Shown: one piece after another, positions 36,091-47,995 of the stretch
Position numbering within the stretch: position 1 is the stretch's first letter
Layout of the letters: each line of letters begins with the position of its first letter
Assembly (NCBI GenBank): GCA_032622095.1
Contig: CP136061.1
Coordinates: 215,976,373 to 216,040,372 of the forward strand
Source: Siphonodentalium dalli
Taxonomy: Eukaryota; Mollusca; Scaphopoda; Gadilida; Siphonodentaliidae
DNA length: 64,000 nt
Direction: 5' to 3'
Program-made: the position numbers and the translations under genes
Notes under the pieces: generated by a model
Databases searched by the model: none
The model's input: the letters and a program-made list of their open reading frames with translations, nothing else
What the model was told of the DNA's origin: nothing

Positions 36091-36226
36091 CAGCCTATGG
36101 TCATTTGTTGAACTTATTATCTGAACATTTATCTGGGAACTGTTTGTCAATAAGCATTTAGTAAAGAAACAGTTAAATGACCTTTGAACCAAGATGTTGT
36201 TTTCATGAATACCTTTTCTTTTATGT

Positions 36227-36437
36227 TTAACCCTTCCATGACTGGAGCTTCCTGAAATTTTGCTAAAACCTTTGCCAGTGCATTCTCTTATATATGCAAG
36301 TCTCCCTTGACCCTGTAAGCCAGTGCATTGTCTTATATATGTGAGGCTCCCTATGGGAGACTTGCATATATAAAAGAATGCACTGGCACAGGATCTTTAA
36401 TGCTGCACCAGCGCAGCTCCCGTCATGAAAGTGTTAA
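36227..36437. mobile_element. CCCTTTCATGAC TTAA MITE
   Basis: TTAA at both ends; left CCCTTCCATGACTGGAGC, right GCAGCTCCCGTCATGAAAGTG. The first hairpin is halved, the second (36323-36388) nearly complete. Confidence 0.8.
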
Positions 36438-36975
36438 TAGCAAACCAGACAGGGTAATTTTGATCGAATTTTGCAGATTAACATTGGTTCTTCATCATCA
36501 AGACAAGTTGCATGTACATATCAGGATAGCAGAATGTTTTTATTAAACAATGTGACAATGATGTAACAAGAATGAATCTGCAATATGGCTTTTAACAATG
36601 TCAACTTCAAGATATTTCAGAGTAAGATTGTGATGTAGCCATTAATTGTTGATGTGTGCATCCTTGATGATAATTATTTTGCTGGCATTTGACACATTGA
36701 GTGAAAATAGTTTAGCTTTTGCTGGCAAATACTCTACCAATCAGTGACTAGGCTAATCATATGCTGAATTTAAAAATTCTGATGCCATCTGCATTCAAAT
36801 TAATTTGGATATCTCTGCATACTATCAGTGTTAAATAGGCTGTTTTCAAATAACTGTTTTGTTGTCAAATCACAATTCACAGTGAACTTGATATATTTGC
36901 AGTGATGTTGGAAATTGATCTGTTTTTATAACAGTGGATTTTGTTTCGATTGACACTCATTATTTTTTTTCACAT
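36438..36975. other. no feature recognised
   Basis: Unique AT-rich spacer. Confidence 0.55.
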
Positions 36976-37428
36976 TTAATGATGCATAATCCGAATTAAC
37001 GCTCTCAAATTACTATTTCCTTGGCTTCAGGGGTAAAAAATATTTGATTCAAGTCGTGGAACACACCCATCAAAGCTCAAGGTGATCAGATATCAATGTA
37101 TGAAATCTACTATTTTTCACCACTGATAATTTTAAGAGGCCCAGTAAACAGATGACAAGAAGACGGTCTCGGACCAAATTGCTGATGAAGAAGGTAACTC
37201 TAACATCATGTGGCTTTTTTGTGTCAGATATTTGATAAATCGGCAAAATTTCTTTGACTAAATTGTTGATAAATAACAGGTTTTGGGCACTTTTATACTA
37301 TAGTTGACAGTGGTTAGCATTATTTTTGGGCAATTACTCTATTCTGATAACTGAAGCAGCATTTAAAAAAATGTTGTTGTTGGAATCTGTTGATATTGGG
37401 ACCATCGAATCGAATTGAGTATATTTAA
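36976..37428. mobile_element. TTAA MITE, AGGTACTCAATCCGATC family, inverse orientation
   Basis: TTAA-flanked. Starts with a diverged terminus (TGATGCATAATCCGAATTAA) and ends CGAATTGAGTATAT. Internal GGGGTAAAAAATATTTGATTC and CATCAAAGCTCAA mark it as reversed relative to 24185. Confidence 0.75.
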
Positions 37429-37749
37429 ACACAAAAACAAGTATATATATAGACACACAGCTGTATACTTGAGCAGACAATTGTGTCAATAGCAACTGCT
37501 AAGCTCCTCCCACTATTACTTATGTGGATCCATTATAACCCTAGATCAACTATATATGACCTGATCAAGAAGACGTGTGGTTGCTTGCATTATCTGATTT
37601 AAGAAAATATTCCTTTGAATAATTCTTGTCAGGTCCCTCCTGTTTTATTGAAATAATGTCTTTCACAATATTTTTATTTAAAATATCTGAGATTCAATAA
37701 TAATATTGATTTGTTAGGAAAACAGCCCAATTAGTACTTCATATCTTAT
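37429..37749. other. no feature recognised
   Basis: Unique AT-rich spacer. Confidence 0.55.
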
Positions 37750-38015
37750 TTAATCCTTCCATGACAGGAGCTTCCTGAAATTTTGTGAAAACCCTGTGCA
37801 AGCTCATTCTCTTTATATATATATGCGAGTCTCTCATAGGGAACCTTGCATATATAAGAGAATGCATTGGCCTAACAATATTTACCTTGGCATTGTAAGA
37901 GAGTGCATTCTCTTTTATATGTGAGGCTCCCTATGTGAGACTCCCATATCTAAGAGAATGCACTGGCACAGGATATTTAATGCTGCACCAGCGCAGCTCC
38001 CGTCATGAAAGGGTA
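37750..38015. mobile_element. CCCTTTCATGAC TTAA MITE
   Basis: Left TTAATCCTTCCATGACAGGAG, right GCAGCTCCCGTCATGAAAGGG; two hairpin modules at about 37796-37872 and 37900-37967. Confidence 0.8.
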
Positions 38016-38073
38016 AGAATTTCCCTGTGCATGGTTTGCGTGCCACACACAGAAAGATACATTGAAGCAATAA

Positions 38074-38573
38074 AGATAGTCGGCTAGATGCTGATATATA
38101 GCTCGTTTATTCTATACACATGTGTATTCACAAAAAAAAACAATCTTATGTCAGTGTATTTACCAATTTTGGGTGTGCCGGTGGTTGGCCGTAATATGGC
38201 AATATTGTTTGGAATTGTAATCATTTTCTACTGGGGCTTGTTACATTTGTAATGGGAGTAATCATTTTAATGTCTTGTCAGTAAATGTTGCTGTTTGCCA
38301 CAGATATTACGTTTGAACTATGTATGAACATTTTTGGATCGGAGATAAACGGATCACTTCACCTGCACATCCCGTTGCCGATCACATGGTAACATTGTGT
38401 AGCCATATAAGGCAATAATGTCTTGTCAAACTGATACGGACAACCAATAATCCAAAAACGCAACATCAGAAAACACAGCATATGGAATTGTCAATAGACA
38501 GAATATGGAGCATGTTTTGCTTATAACATGTGTAGAATACACAGGCTACCAGCATCTAGCCGACAATCTATCT
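38074..38573. mobile_element. 500 bp foldback element
   Basis: AGATAGTCGGCTAGATGCTG and TTCTATACACATGTGTATTC at the left recur inverted at the right (CAGCATCTAGCCGACAATCT; ACATGTGTAGAATACACAGG). Confidence 0.65.
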
Positions 38574-38714
38574 TGGGTGTTTTGTTTTTGTGCGTCAGTG
38601 TTCGTTTTGCAAACCTGAAAATCAGAGGAAACAAATCTTTGTTTGCATTAAACACTTGGGTGCTGGTCCTCGTTGGACAGGTCAGGCACATCCTGAATTC
38701 AACTATTATAGTTA

Positions 38715-38897
38715 CAGTAATGCCCTAATTAATCGACTACTTAACCACAGCAGAATTATGGGTAATTTTTCAGGATTTAGTCGGAAATATGTGAGAGCTT
38801 TCCGATGAATGGCATCAAGCCATATTTCCGACTAAATCCTGAAAAATTACCCAATATTCTGCTGTGGTTAAGGAGTCCCTTATTTAGAGCATTACTT
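38715..38897. mobile_element. palindromic TA-type MITE, copy 6
   Basis: 183 bp; the centre has lost part of the left arm. Inserted close to the left end of the element at 38677-39827. Confidence 0.85.
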
Positions 38898-39095
38898 TAT
38901 ATTATAGTTGAATTTGACAATGCTAAATCCACCATTTCCCTGTTTTTTTGGATCCTATGGGATTACTCATCCCAGTGCACATCCAAATTGCACTCGTAGC
39001 AACATTACAACAAATTTTCAGTCTCCCGATAAAATTTGTTTTGCAACCTTTTGCGCTGGCTTAATAATGACACAAGGTTGACTTTCTAAATGACA

Positions 39096-39539
39096 TTAAA
39101 GGTACTCAATCTGATCAAACACTCCTAAATTACTATGTCTTTGGCTTCGGGGGTAAAAAATATTTGATTCGAGTCGAGGTACCCACCCATCAAAGCTCAG
39201 AGCGATTAGATATCGATATTTGAAGTTTGCGATTTCTATTGTTTGTGGGACATAACTTGCCGGTCAGATGGACGGTCTTGTAGATAAAGATGGATAACTC
39301 TGAAATCAAGTGGCAATAATAACCACTTGATTTTAGAGTTATCCATCTTTATCTGCAAGACCATCCGTGTGACCGACAAGAACTGTCCCACAACAATAGA
39401 AATCGCAAACTTCAAAAATCGATATCTAATCACTCTGAGCTTTGATGGGTAGGTTCCTCGACTCGAATCAAATATTTTTTACCCTCGAAGCCAAAGAAAT
39501 AGTAAATTAGGAGCATCTGATCGGATTGAATACCTTTAA
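39096..39539. mobile_element. TTAA MITE, AGGTACTCAATCCGATC family, long foldback
   Basis: TTAA at both ends; the two halves are nearly full inverted repeats (TTTGGCTTCGGGGGTAAA against ACCCTCGAAGCCAAA; AGATGGATAACTCTGAAATC against ATTTTAGAGTTATCCATCT). Nested inside the element at 38677-39827. Confidence 0.85.
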
Positions 39540-39899
39540 CATGATCACTCTATCACTCATTCATAATTTTTTTTAGACCAATTGAATGTTAGTTGACTCC
39601 TTATCATGTGCCATCATGACTATTTTTGCGCACGGATCAAGACATGATATTTCATCACATAAACAAACATGGTACCGATTTAGTATGACACAATTTTTAA
39701 TAATTTTTTTTAAATATGATGTTGGGCTATGCCTCTTGTATCGAATTCACAAAACGACAATAATTGTATTAACCTACTATAGTTGAATATAACTATTATA
39801 GTTTAATTCAGGATATGCCTGACCTGTTGGATGTCAAAGATACTCAGTACTGACATTTTATATCAACCAGTAACTTATCAAAATAAAATTTAAAATATG

Positions 39900-40153
39900 C
39901 AGTAATGCCCTAAATAATCGACTCCTTAACCACAGCAGAATTATGGGCAACTTTTCAGGATTTAGTCAGAAATATGGCTTGTTGCCATTCATCGGAAAGC
40001 TCTCACTGCGAGCTTTCCGTTGAATGGCAACAAACCATATTTCTCAGTGAGAGCATTCCGATGAATGGCAACAAGCCATATTTCCGACTAAATCCTGAAA
40101 AATTACCCATAATTCTGATGTGGTTAAGGAGTCATTTATTTAGGGCATTACTG
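39900..40153. mobile_element. palindromic TA-type MITE, copy 7
   Basis: 254 bp; the centre is longer than usual because the GAATGGCAACAA block appears twice in the right arm. Confidence 0.85.
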
Positions 40154-42055
40154 TATCATCCAAATCCCTTTTCATTATCCTGTATATATATATTTATGTT
40201 TCACCTCAGGAGGATTGATTCACCCTTCTGAATATAAGGGTTTATTCCTATCTACGGACACATGCGCCTATAGAAGCGGTGACTATTAAGTTTGGACTGT
40301 TCCATAACCATGAATTAGTTCAGTAACATCTTTCTCATTGGTAGTTGTTCCAGTATCAACCATTTGCTAATAGATAGCCATAAAGACAACAATTAGACAT
40401 GAACTTACATCAAAAGTTGTTCGATGTCATGATCAGTTAGAAATACGATTCATAAAACCCGGCACATGAATTTCAACATATTAGAAAGAATTGTCTCAAA
40501 TCTGTCTGTTGTAAAAAATAACAATTTACAAGTATCCAGTTTGGACGAAAATATTATTGGCCGATTTTGCCAACGAAGAAAATGCGCAATAAAAGAAGTT
40601 CTAGGCCAATCAAGTCAAGATCGACTTGAATATAAATAGAATGAAACTGACAACTAAAAAATAATTGTGTCATTAAGAAACACTTTTCGAATTGTAAAAT
40701 ACAAATTAGATATTATGTCAATTTGATGTGAATCGCCTTATGCATTGATATTCTGCAATTATATCACGAATTTGAAAATTGAATTTGAAGTTTGCCGATT
40801 CGCAGTAGGCTTTTAACCATCTAATTGTTAAAGGTGAAGCCAGAAACTTATCACCACAGCCATGATACTTGGTAACAATTTGGAGAAGAATTATTGTACT
40901 TTTTTCTTTTATCAAACAAAGCGATCATGTTTTTACTTGGAAGCAAACACTTCAATTCACTGAGAAAGGATCGGTAACCAAGGACACACCATAAACACTC
41001 TAGGTAAATTCACCACAGGGACAACCGACTTGCAGAAATGTTAACCCTTCCCGAATTCCTACGCCTCAACCACTTATATCTTTATAGAGAAATACAAGCA
41101 ACAACTGTCAAGGCGTTGTTAGGACTTGTCCAATCAGAATAGAGGAAAATGAAGAAAAAAAAATAGAGGTGTAATTATATGCCATTTAAAGTCGATATTG
41201 ACGATAATGCAGATTATAGTTATTGCCTGTTAATTGGTTGGAATGGCGCACACACATGGTCCATTACCGAGCCTATTGCAAGGAAGAGATGATTGGCAAA
41301 TACAGTCGGTGAAAAATAACTCTGCAGTAAGCTAAGGCCAACCTTAAAAGTCACTGTATTTTGGCGCACACACGTCCGCAGTCAGCAATAGACCTGAAAC
41401 AGGCTGGAAGCTTTGTGTGTAAGATTTGGAGATCTATTATATAGTTATCATTTCTGTTAATGTTTGTTATAAGTAAACATTTTGTTAATTTGTTCATTGT
41501 TATCATGGATGTTTGTAATTGAAATTATGATAATTTGATTGGTCAACTGCATGCAGTAATCGTACTTGTTTTCACTAAGTTGTCAGTATGTGCATCTATC
41601 AACTGATCTTGAGTAGAATAATCAACAATTGCGCATTTCATTGTCAAATTGACCTTCAGTGCCATCAGCCCATTTCATAAATTTAATGATGCGATAACTT
41701 CAGCGCAATTTCTTCAAATGCCTCTTTAGTGATAAAATTTATTTTATTCGCAATAAATACTCAAAACAATACTAAGAACAGTATCATAGTTGCCAAAAAA
41801 GTCATATACTAACATTTCATCGCAGTTTGAATTGCGAGCAAGTGTGATTGATAAGTTCCATATATGGTGAAGTTCCATATATTGTGACTCCTGGATCAAA
41901 CTGGAATTTCCAAGCATGTGTCATCACAATTGTAAATAAACATCTACTTGTATGTGTAATTGTCACGGTGTTATCACTTGTTTATTTTCATGAATAAAAC
42001 AAGATTACTGATTCTGGGATATGTACAAGTATGTATCTCCACGTCGAATATCATA
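40154..42055. other. no feature recognised
   Basis: The longest stretch (1.9 kb) with no repeat or gene that I can identify. GGCGCACACACATGG near 41245 resembles GCGCACACATGG near 33384. Confidence 0.6.
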
Positions 42056-42190
42056 TAGTCTCCCATAGCAGATGAGGTCATGCAGAATGAGGTCCCCATA
42101 GGATGAATTTGGTCACCCTAGCCCGCTGTACAGGGTAGCTTCACTAAATTCACCTTGGTTGGGACCTCATTCTGCAAATGCCCAGCACCA
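42056..42190. mobile_element. double-hairpin gaggtccc element, right end only
   Basis: CTCCCATAGCAGATGAGG then one complete hairpin ending GGGACCTCATTCTGCAAATG. It is a near-perfect reverse complement of about 42570-42680. Confidence 0.7.
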
Positions 42191-42424
42191 TATTTTAACA
42201 ATTAAAATTAGAACATATATAAGATACTGCAAATTTTTAGCGATAATTTTCATCAACTCTTCCGAAAACATTTCCAATCACCACAACCACAGCAAATTGT
42301 GTTCTTGGGTGACCTCTCTTAATCTCGCGAGCAATATATATTTATAAATAGAATTGAGAGGAGTTTTTGCTGCGCTGGCAAAAATTTGAGGTGGATAAAT
42401 TTAATATATTTCAAAATTTGAAAT

Positions 42425-42545
42425 CTAATAGTGTTGAGCATTAAAAGGTGAATTCCTCAACTCAGAATAAATATATTTTACTCTCAAAGCCGAAGAAACA
42501 GTAATAATTTAGGTGTGTTTAATAAATCGGATCAAGTATCTTTAA
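42425..42545. mobile_element. degraded fragment of the AGGTACTCAATCCGATC MITE
   Basis: Carries a diverged CTCAACTCAGAATAAATATA, AAGCCGAAGAAACAG and GGATCAAGTATCTTTAA end. It lies between the two 42-kb gaggtccc hairpins. Confidence 0.6.
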
Positions 42546-42549
42546 GTCA

Positions 42550-42946
42550 TTTAGGTCACCACAAGGAAATTTGTAGAAGGAGGTCCCCACCAAGGTGAAT
42601 TTAGTGAAGCTACCCCATACAGTGGGCTAGGGTGACCAAATTCATCCTATGGGGACCTCATTCTGCATGGCATCAGCTGCTATGGGGGACCTAGACACAT
42701 ATTTATGTTCCCAGGTGGTGAAGATGGTGATATTCGCCCATTGGGGACCTCTATTATGCAATGTATCGTCGGCTAATTTGGGGATATGGAGAAACTAAAC
42801 TAAAAAAAAAGAAACTTTCTAAAGTAGTTTCTGAAGAAACTAAAAAAAAAAATGTTAATTTGATATTAAAGATCCAGAGAAGATGAAGCCTATAAAATTT
42901 ACCCTCTGGTGACCTCATTCTGCAAATGCCTGACACCATATTTTTG
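42550..42946. mobile_element. double-hairpin gaggtccc element, copy 5
   Basis: Left hairpin GAGGTCCCCACCAAGGTGAA ... GGGGACCTCATTCTGCATGG; centre with GTTCCCAGGTGGTGAAGATG and AAACTAAACTAAAAAAAAA as in copy 3. The right hairpin is reduced to one side (ACCCTCTGGTGACCTCATTC). Confidence 0.75.
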
Positions 42947-42991
42947 GGCCTGGTCATCACCATGTGTACCAATTAATACTATAAGTTGCTA

Positions 42992-43175
42992 CAGTAATGC
43001 TCTAAATAATCGACTCCTTAACCACAGAAGAATTATGGGTAATTTTTCAGGATTTAGTCGGAAATACGGCTTGTTGCCACTCATAAATGGCAACAAGCCA
43101 TATTTCCGACTAAATCCTGAAAAATTACCCATAATTCTTCTGTGGTTAAGGAGTCGATTATTTAGAGCATTACTG
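42992..43175. mobile_element. palindromic TA-type MITE, copy 8
   Basis: 184 bp, nearly perfect palindrome with TA at both sides. Both strands are open for 60-100 codons and give nearly the same peptide, because the DNA is its own reverse complement. Confidence 0.9.
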
Positions 43176-43626
43176 TACAAGGGAATAAAGCAATCAAATT
43201 TTCATAATTTCAATTAATGACACACAATATGTAATCCATGCTCAAATGTGATCTTATTTTTCCAATGTTTTGTTGCATAAACTGTTTTAGTTTCAGGTTT
43301 GCTGTTAGTTACTTGTTTTGACAGTCATGTGATCATCATGTTGTTAGTCGATTTTGTTAACCTGTTGATGACTGGATTCTAAATGAAAAATAGTTGACTT
43401 GATTGTTCAGATAACAGACTGTATTCCGTTTTTTTACTTATTATCTGAACATTCCCTGCCTACATAATGAATGAAAATTCCTGCATTTGTATTGTCAAAA
43501 ACATCCAAATCATTAGTAGATTATCTCAATATACATGTATTCTTTCACAAGTGAATGGGAGAGTCTATTCATTGATCGAAGGGTTACCCATACCTGGGCT
43601 CTTCAGATATTGAAGATATAAGATTA
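43176..43626. other. no feature recognised
   Basis: AT-rich; fragments TTATCTGAACATT and GTCTATTCATTGATC echo the 12939/35920 dispersed repeat. Confidence 0.5.
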
Positions 43627-43769
43627 CAGTAAAGCTTGTTGCCATTCATCAGAAAGCTCTCACTGAGAGCTTTCCGATGAATGGCAACAAGCCATATTTT
43701 CGACTAAATCCTGAATAGTTACCCATAATTCTGCTGTGATTAAGGAGTCGATTATTTAGGGCATTACTG
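43627..43769. mobile_element. palindromic TA-type MITE, copy 9 (left arm deleted)
   Basis: CAGTAA is joined directly to the AGCTTGTTGCCATT block; the right arm is complete to GGGCATTACTG, TA. Confidence 0.85.
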
Positions 43770-43814
43770 TAGCAATAGTATCAATGACACACCACCAATG
43801 AGAATATTTTCTTA

Positions 43815-44770
43815 CTTTTTATACGCCCTTTTGAAAAAAAGGCCGTATTATAGTATTGGTCTGTCCGTCCGGGCGTCCGTTAACCTGTTGTCCGGATGAT
43901 AACTTTAGTTAGAGTGAACCAAAATTAGTAAAATTTGGTATGTGGGTTTATTAGCCGAAAAGTAAGTTCAAGTTCGAATTTGGGTTCCGCCCGCCAATTT
44001 TCACCGGAGTTATGTCCCTTATTTAACATTTTTTTACTTAGAAAATCCTTGAAATTTGTTGTCCGGATGATAACTTTAGTATAGTTTATCGGAATGAATC
44101 CAAATTTGGTATATTACTTTCTCCCACCAAAACACAGGTCAAGTTCGAACTTGGGTTCTGTACGACCATTTTTGGCAGAGTTATGCCCCTTTTTCGACTC
44201 AGAAAATTCAGTTTTTCTTATGTTTTTTGGTTTCCGGATGATAACTCGATTTTGGAATGTTTATACGCAAAACCCGTTTTTTTTTGTGGATTACATATAT
44301 CAAAATACAGCTCAAGTCCCAATTTCGTTTTAATCCGATAATTTTTGCGAGAGTTATGGCCCCTTTTTTGACGTAATTTGACTTAGAAAATCCCTGAAAT
44401 TTGTTGTCCGGATGATAACTTTAGTTAGAGTGAACCGATTTCAATCAAATTTGGTATGTGGGTTTATTAGGAGAAAAGACAGCTTAAGTTCGAATTTGGG
44501 TTCCATCCGCCAATTTTCACCAGAGTTATGCCCCTTATTTGACGTAATTTGACTTAGAAAATCCCTGAAATTTGTTGTCCGGATGATAACTTTACTAGAG
44601 CTTATCGGATTCAATGATAATTTGGTATATTACTTTCTCCCACCAAAACACAGCTCAAGTTCAAATTTGAGTTCCGTCCGCCAATTTTTACCAGAGTTAT
44701 ACCCCTTTTTTACCAGTTTCCGCCGACCCAAGAGAGGGCGTATATTGCACGCCCAGCGTAGCTCTTGTTA
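43815..44770. mobile_element. pearl/Helentron-like element with five ~172 bp units
   Basis: Begins TTTTTATACGCCCTTTTG and GTCTGTCCGTCCGGGCGTCC. GTTGTCCGGATGATAACTTT (or a variant) recurs at about 43888, 44060, 44225, 44404 and 44575, each unit also holding AGTTCGAATTTGGGTTC and CAGAGTTATGCCCCTT. It ends with hairpin GGGCGTATATTGCACGCCC and AGCGTAGCTCTTGTTA. No protein. Confidence 0.75.
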
Positions 44771-45245
44771 CAGATGACTTTGAACAACTTTCTACCATAT
44801 ATAGCACTTCTGCAGAATGGTTAATTTCTACACAACCAAGTATTTAGTTTTTCCTGATACATTAATGTTTTGTCAAAACATTCCATTAAAATGTCTTCAC
44901 TTGTCCATGAACAACATACTGACCGATTACATTGACAATGTTCATGTTCATTTTATTGACTTGTCTGTTGTTTACTCAAAATAAAATCCTTACTAGGTCA
45001 ATTAACTGAGGTCACATCAAAAGCAAATTGCAGGACATGTAAAAACATAGAATGACACAGTTATGTGGCCATGTTGTAATGCCACGAGATACAACTCGAA
45101 CATTTGCACCTCCAACAACATGGCATTATGACCACAACCCTCCACAAAAATATGTTGTTCTATTTGTTTATATGTAGCTTGATAAATTCATAGAGTTATT
45201 GTACTTCATCACTGTAGCTGCATATACATAGTAATTATATAACGA
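44771..45245. other. no feature recognised
   Basis: Unique spacer. Confidence 0.55.
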
Positions 45246-46958
45246 CCCCATGCATCCGGATATGCTCGTAGTGGAAGACATGCTCGTAGCGGAATAACCA
45301 CATGGCCCGCGATTTGCACACCGTTCACTGTTAGACAGTCATGTTGCACCGAAACCAACACATACCAGTGATTGACGGTGGTGGTATTATTTGTGGCTAT
45401 AATTTACCCAACTGTACATCAAACATGGATGCAGTTTAATCCTATTTTACCGGGAAGTTAGACCAAAAATTGTGGCAAAATTTGCATTTCTTGCATAAAA
45501 TTATGATTTCTGTGGCAACAGCCCAGACAATCTAGTCTTTGCATACATTGCTATTTCCGCGGATATTCCCTTAATATAATAGACAACATTTCCGGTCATG
45601 TATCTACATTTTCCATAGTAAAAAATAACCATATATGCAGGTCATAGCAAGAAAATATGGTATGTCTATAGCAGTGGTATGACATGTCTATAGCACCAGC
45701 GATTTTATAATGATGTGCTCGTAGCAGATTTGCTTTTAGGATAATTTCAACAACTAGACCTCTTTTAAAGCTAGAACGCAACGCTAATCATGTGGATAGT
45801 AGAATCAAGCCTGAGTCGAAAGAGTCATTTGGTTAAATGCATGAAAAATAAGTAGTGGCATTCAAAATGACATGCATGCTCGTCTTCATGTATGGACACT
45901 ATATTATTGTAAATCGCAAATTAGTAATATAATATTGGGATTTGACAACAAAGTTTATTGTAAAGAAGCAAAATTAGTGATGTTCCACACGCATCTGTTT
46001 CGAATATGCTGACGTGCATGATCGGTAATGAAAAAACGACTGACTCGATGGCTGAGTGGTCTATAATATCTGGTAATAATCGCGCGAAAATACTTTTGAA
46101 CATTTGATTAACAGCTGTGGATCGGTATCATTCAGACACTTTTTGCAATTACATATTTTATTTGATCAGATACACTTCATATGGAAGACCCAAACTGGGC
46201 TTGCAATCATTACCGCCAACATTTTAATCCATAATATTGTCTGAGTATAATCACACCCTTACGGTAGTAAACTATTATTTTAACTATATATATATATTTA
46301 GATCATTAATTCCACCATTTCATTGACTATCAATCTAATTGTATGCCATTAAATTCTTTTGACCATGTTTTTCATAGCACATGTGATATATGTATATGCT
46401 ACCACTATCTAGACGCTCTTTTTAGTTGACAAAAGTGTGATTCTCTCGCATATACACATATTTTATATAATGCTAGGAGCATATCACCCGATGCTACGAG
46501 CACATCATAGCAAGTTTTACGTTTTCTATAGACATACCCCAAAATCGAGTGAGTGCCTCCATGGAAACTAATTTTTCGGGCACTAATATGATTGACATCG
46601 CAAACATGTCCAGTTCATTTTGAAACTAAGATATCATACTTTGAGAGACTATGTTATATAATGTGTCAATGCAAAGATTTTTTTTAATTTGATAAAACTT
46701 ATATCGAGTAAGTATTTCAGGTCATAATTTTCGTATAAAACCCGATTATCGAACAGTAATATGCAAATTGCGGAAACCACAACTGCTCATTTCTGTAGAC
46801 CGATTATCGCTGTTAACGTTAAAAAAAAATCAAGGTAAAATAAACCGTGTTTTTATGAAATAACTTACGACAACTAAAAACGATGTGCAAATCGCGGGCC
46901 ATGTGGTTATTCCGCTATGAGCATGTCTTCCGCTACGAGCATATCCGGATGCATGGGG
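45246..46958. mobile_element. 1.7 kb TIR element with repeated subterminal motif
   Basis: 45246-45320 and 46884-46958 are 75-nt inverted repeats with two differences (CCCCATGCATCCGGATATGC ... GCGATTTGCACA). A GCTCGTAGC/GCTACGAGC-type motif recurs inside both ends and internally near 45711, 46470 and 46490. No frame resembles a transposase, so it is non-autonomous. The target duplication is unclear. Confidence 0.85.
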
Positions 46959-46972
46959 TGATAACACAGACA

Positions 46973-47194
46973 TTAACGTTTCATGACTGGAGCTTCGCTG
47001 GTGCAGCGCTAAAGTTCCTGTACCAGTGCATTGTCTTATATATGCAAGTCTTTCATAGGGAGCCTTGCATATATAAGAGAATGCTCTGGCTTATAAGGTC
47101 AATGTAAATAGTGTTAGGCCAATGTATTCTCTCCCTATGGGAGACTCGCATATATAACAGTATGCACTGGCACAGGTTTTCATGGAAGGGTTAA
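46973..47194. mobile_element. CCCTTTCATGAC TTAA MITE
   Basis: TTAA at both ends; left CGTTTCATGACTGGAGC and GCTGGTGCAGCGCTAAA, right TTTTCATGGAAGGG. Two hairpin modules, the second shortened. It starts 15 bp after the 1.7 kb TIR element. Confidence 0.8.
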
Positions 47195-47995
47195 CTATTT
47201 TAGGGTGATACTTTTAACAATTTGCATACAATGATCACAAAATAAAAATAATATTGATATTAGTTACTCAATCACATTAATTGTATCTGATCGGCCCAAT
47301 GTATAGATAGCTATAAATTGATGCTTTGTTTTTTACAGTTAAATGACCTGAGCCTAATGCTCCGGCATGCAGATACACTTCTGGATAAATGCAGATGGCA
47401 ATTTTTTCTTTTTTATTTCAAGATTTATAGAAACTCAGGCTTGTTAGCATTACAACCAATTAATTATTAATATTATTCAGTTAGGACCGTATGTATCGAT
47501 AACAGTTCAGTTTGATAATCCATATTTATATATGAGACATGAATCACCCACCAGGATTTTTTTACTATTAATTAATAGTTTCCTCTCCATTCATATAAAA
47601 TGTATAGATCACAGTTTTGTAAATTGACAATTTTGTTGTTTATTGTAAATTACATATGAGAAATCAATCAATTCCATTTCTATTTCCTATTACATGATAT
47701 TAAAGTTGTATTTTGTTTAAACTGACTTATGTTATTTTTAAACTTCATCAAAATGGTACCAATTTTAATCTCGAGATTTTAGAAAAACAGGAAAAACTTA
47801 CTCAATTGATAACAACTCATTCATCATACATCGGAAATATTGTTTTATTCCATTTACAAAACAGGTGAACTTACAGGTAATTTCGTTGCAGAGATAGTCA
47901 ATGAATCCTCAAATTATTTTAATGCAAAATAACATACTATCGAACCGGGGTGGCACCCCAGTTAGACCGCATTTCAGGTTAGACTTTAACCCTAT
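47195..47995. other. no feature recognised
   Basis: AT-rich spacer, no repeat recognised. Confidence 0.55.

Larger units (their letters stand above)
38677..39827. mobile_element. TIR element with two nested MITEs
   Basis: Left ACAGGTCAGGCACATCCTGA ATTCAACTATTATAGTT and an inverse right end (AACTATTATAGTTTAATTC, AGGATATGCCTGACCTGT). It holds the TA-type MITE at 38715-38897 and the TTAA MITE at 39096-39539. A related end occurs at 32220-32285. Alternatively these are two solo ends in inverse orientation. Confidence 0.55.

Noticed and set aside
42909-43217. 102-codon frame with a matching minus-strand frame
   Set aside because: Lies in a near-perfect palindromic MITE, so both strands give the same peptide; similar pieces arise at 38805, 39974 and 33061.
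46045-46085. tRNA-like A-box GATGGCTGAGTGGTC
   Set aside because: No B-box or cloverleaf follows; probably chance or a very old SINE trace.
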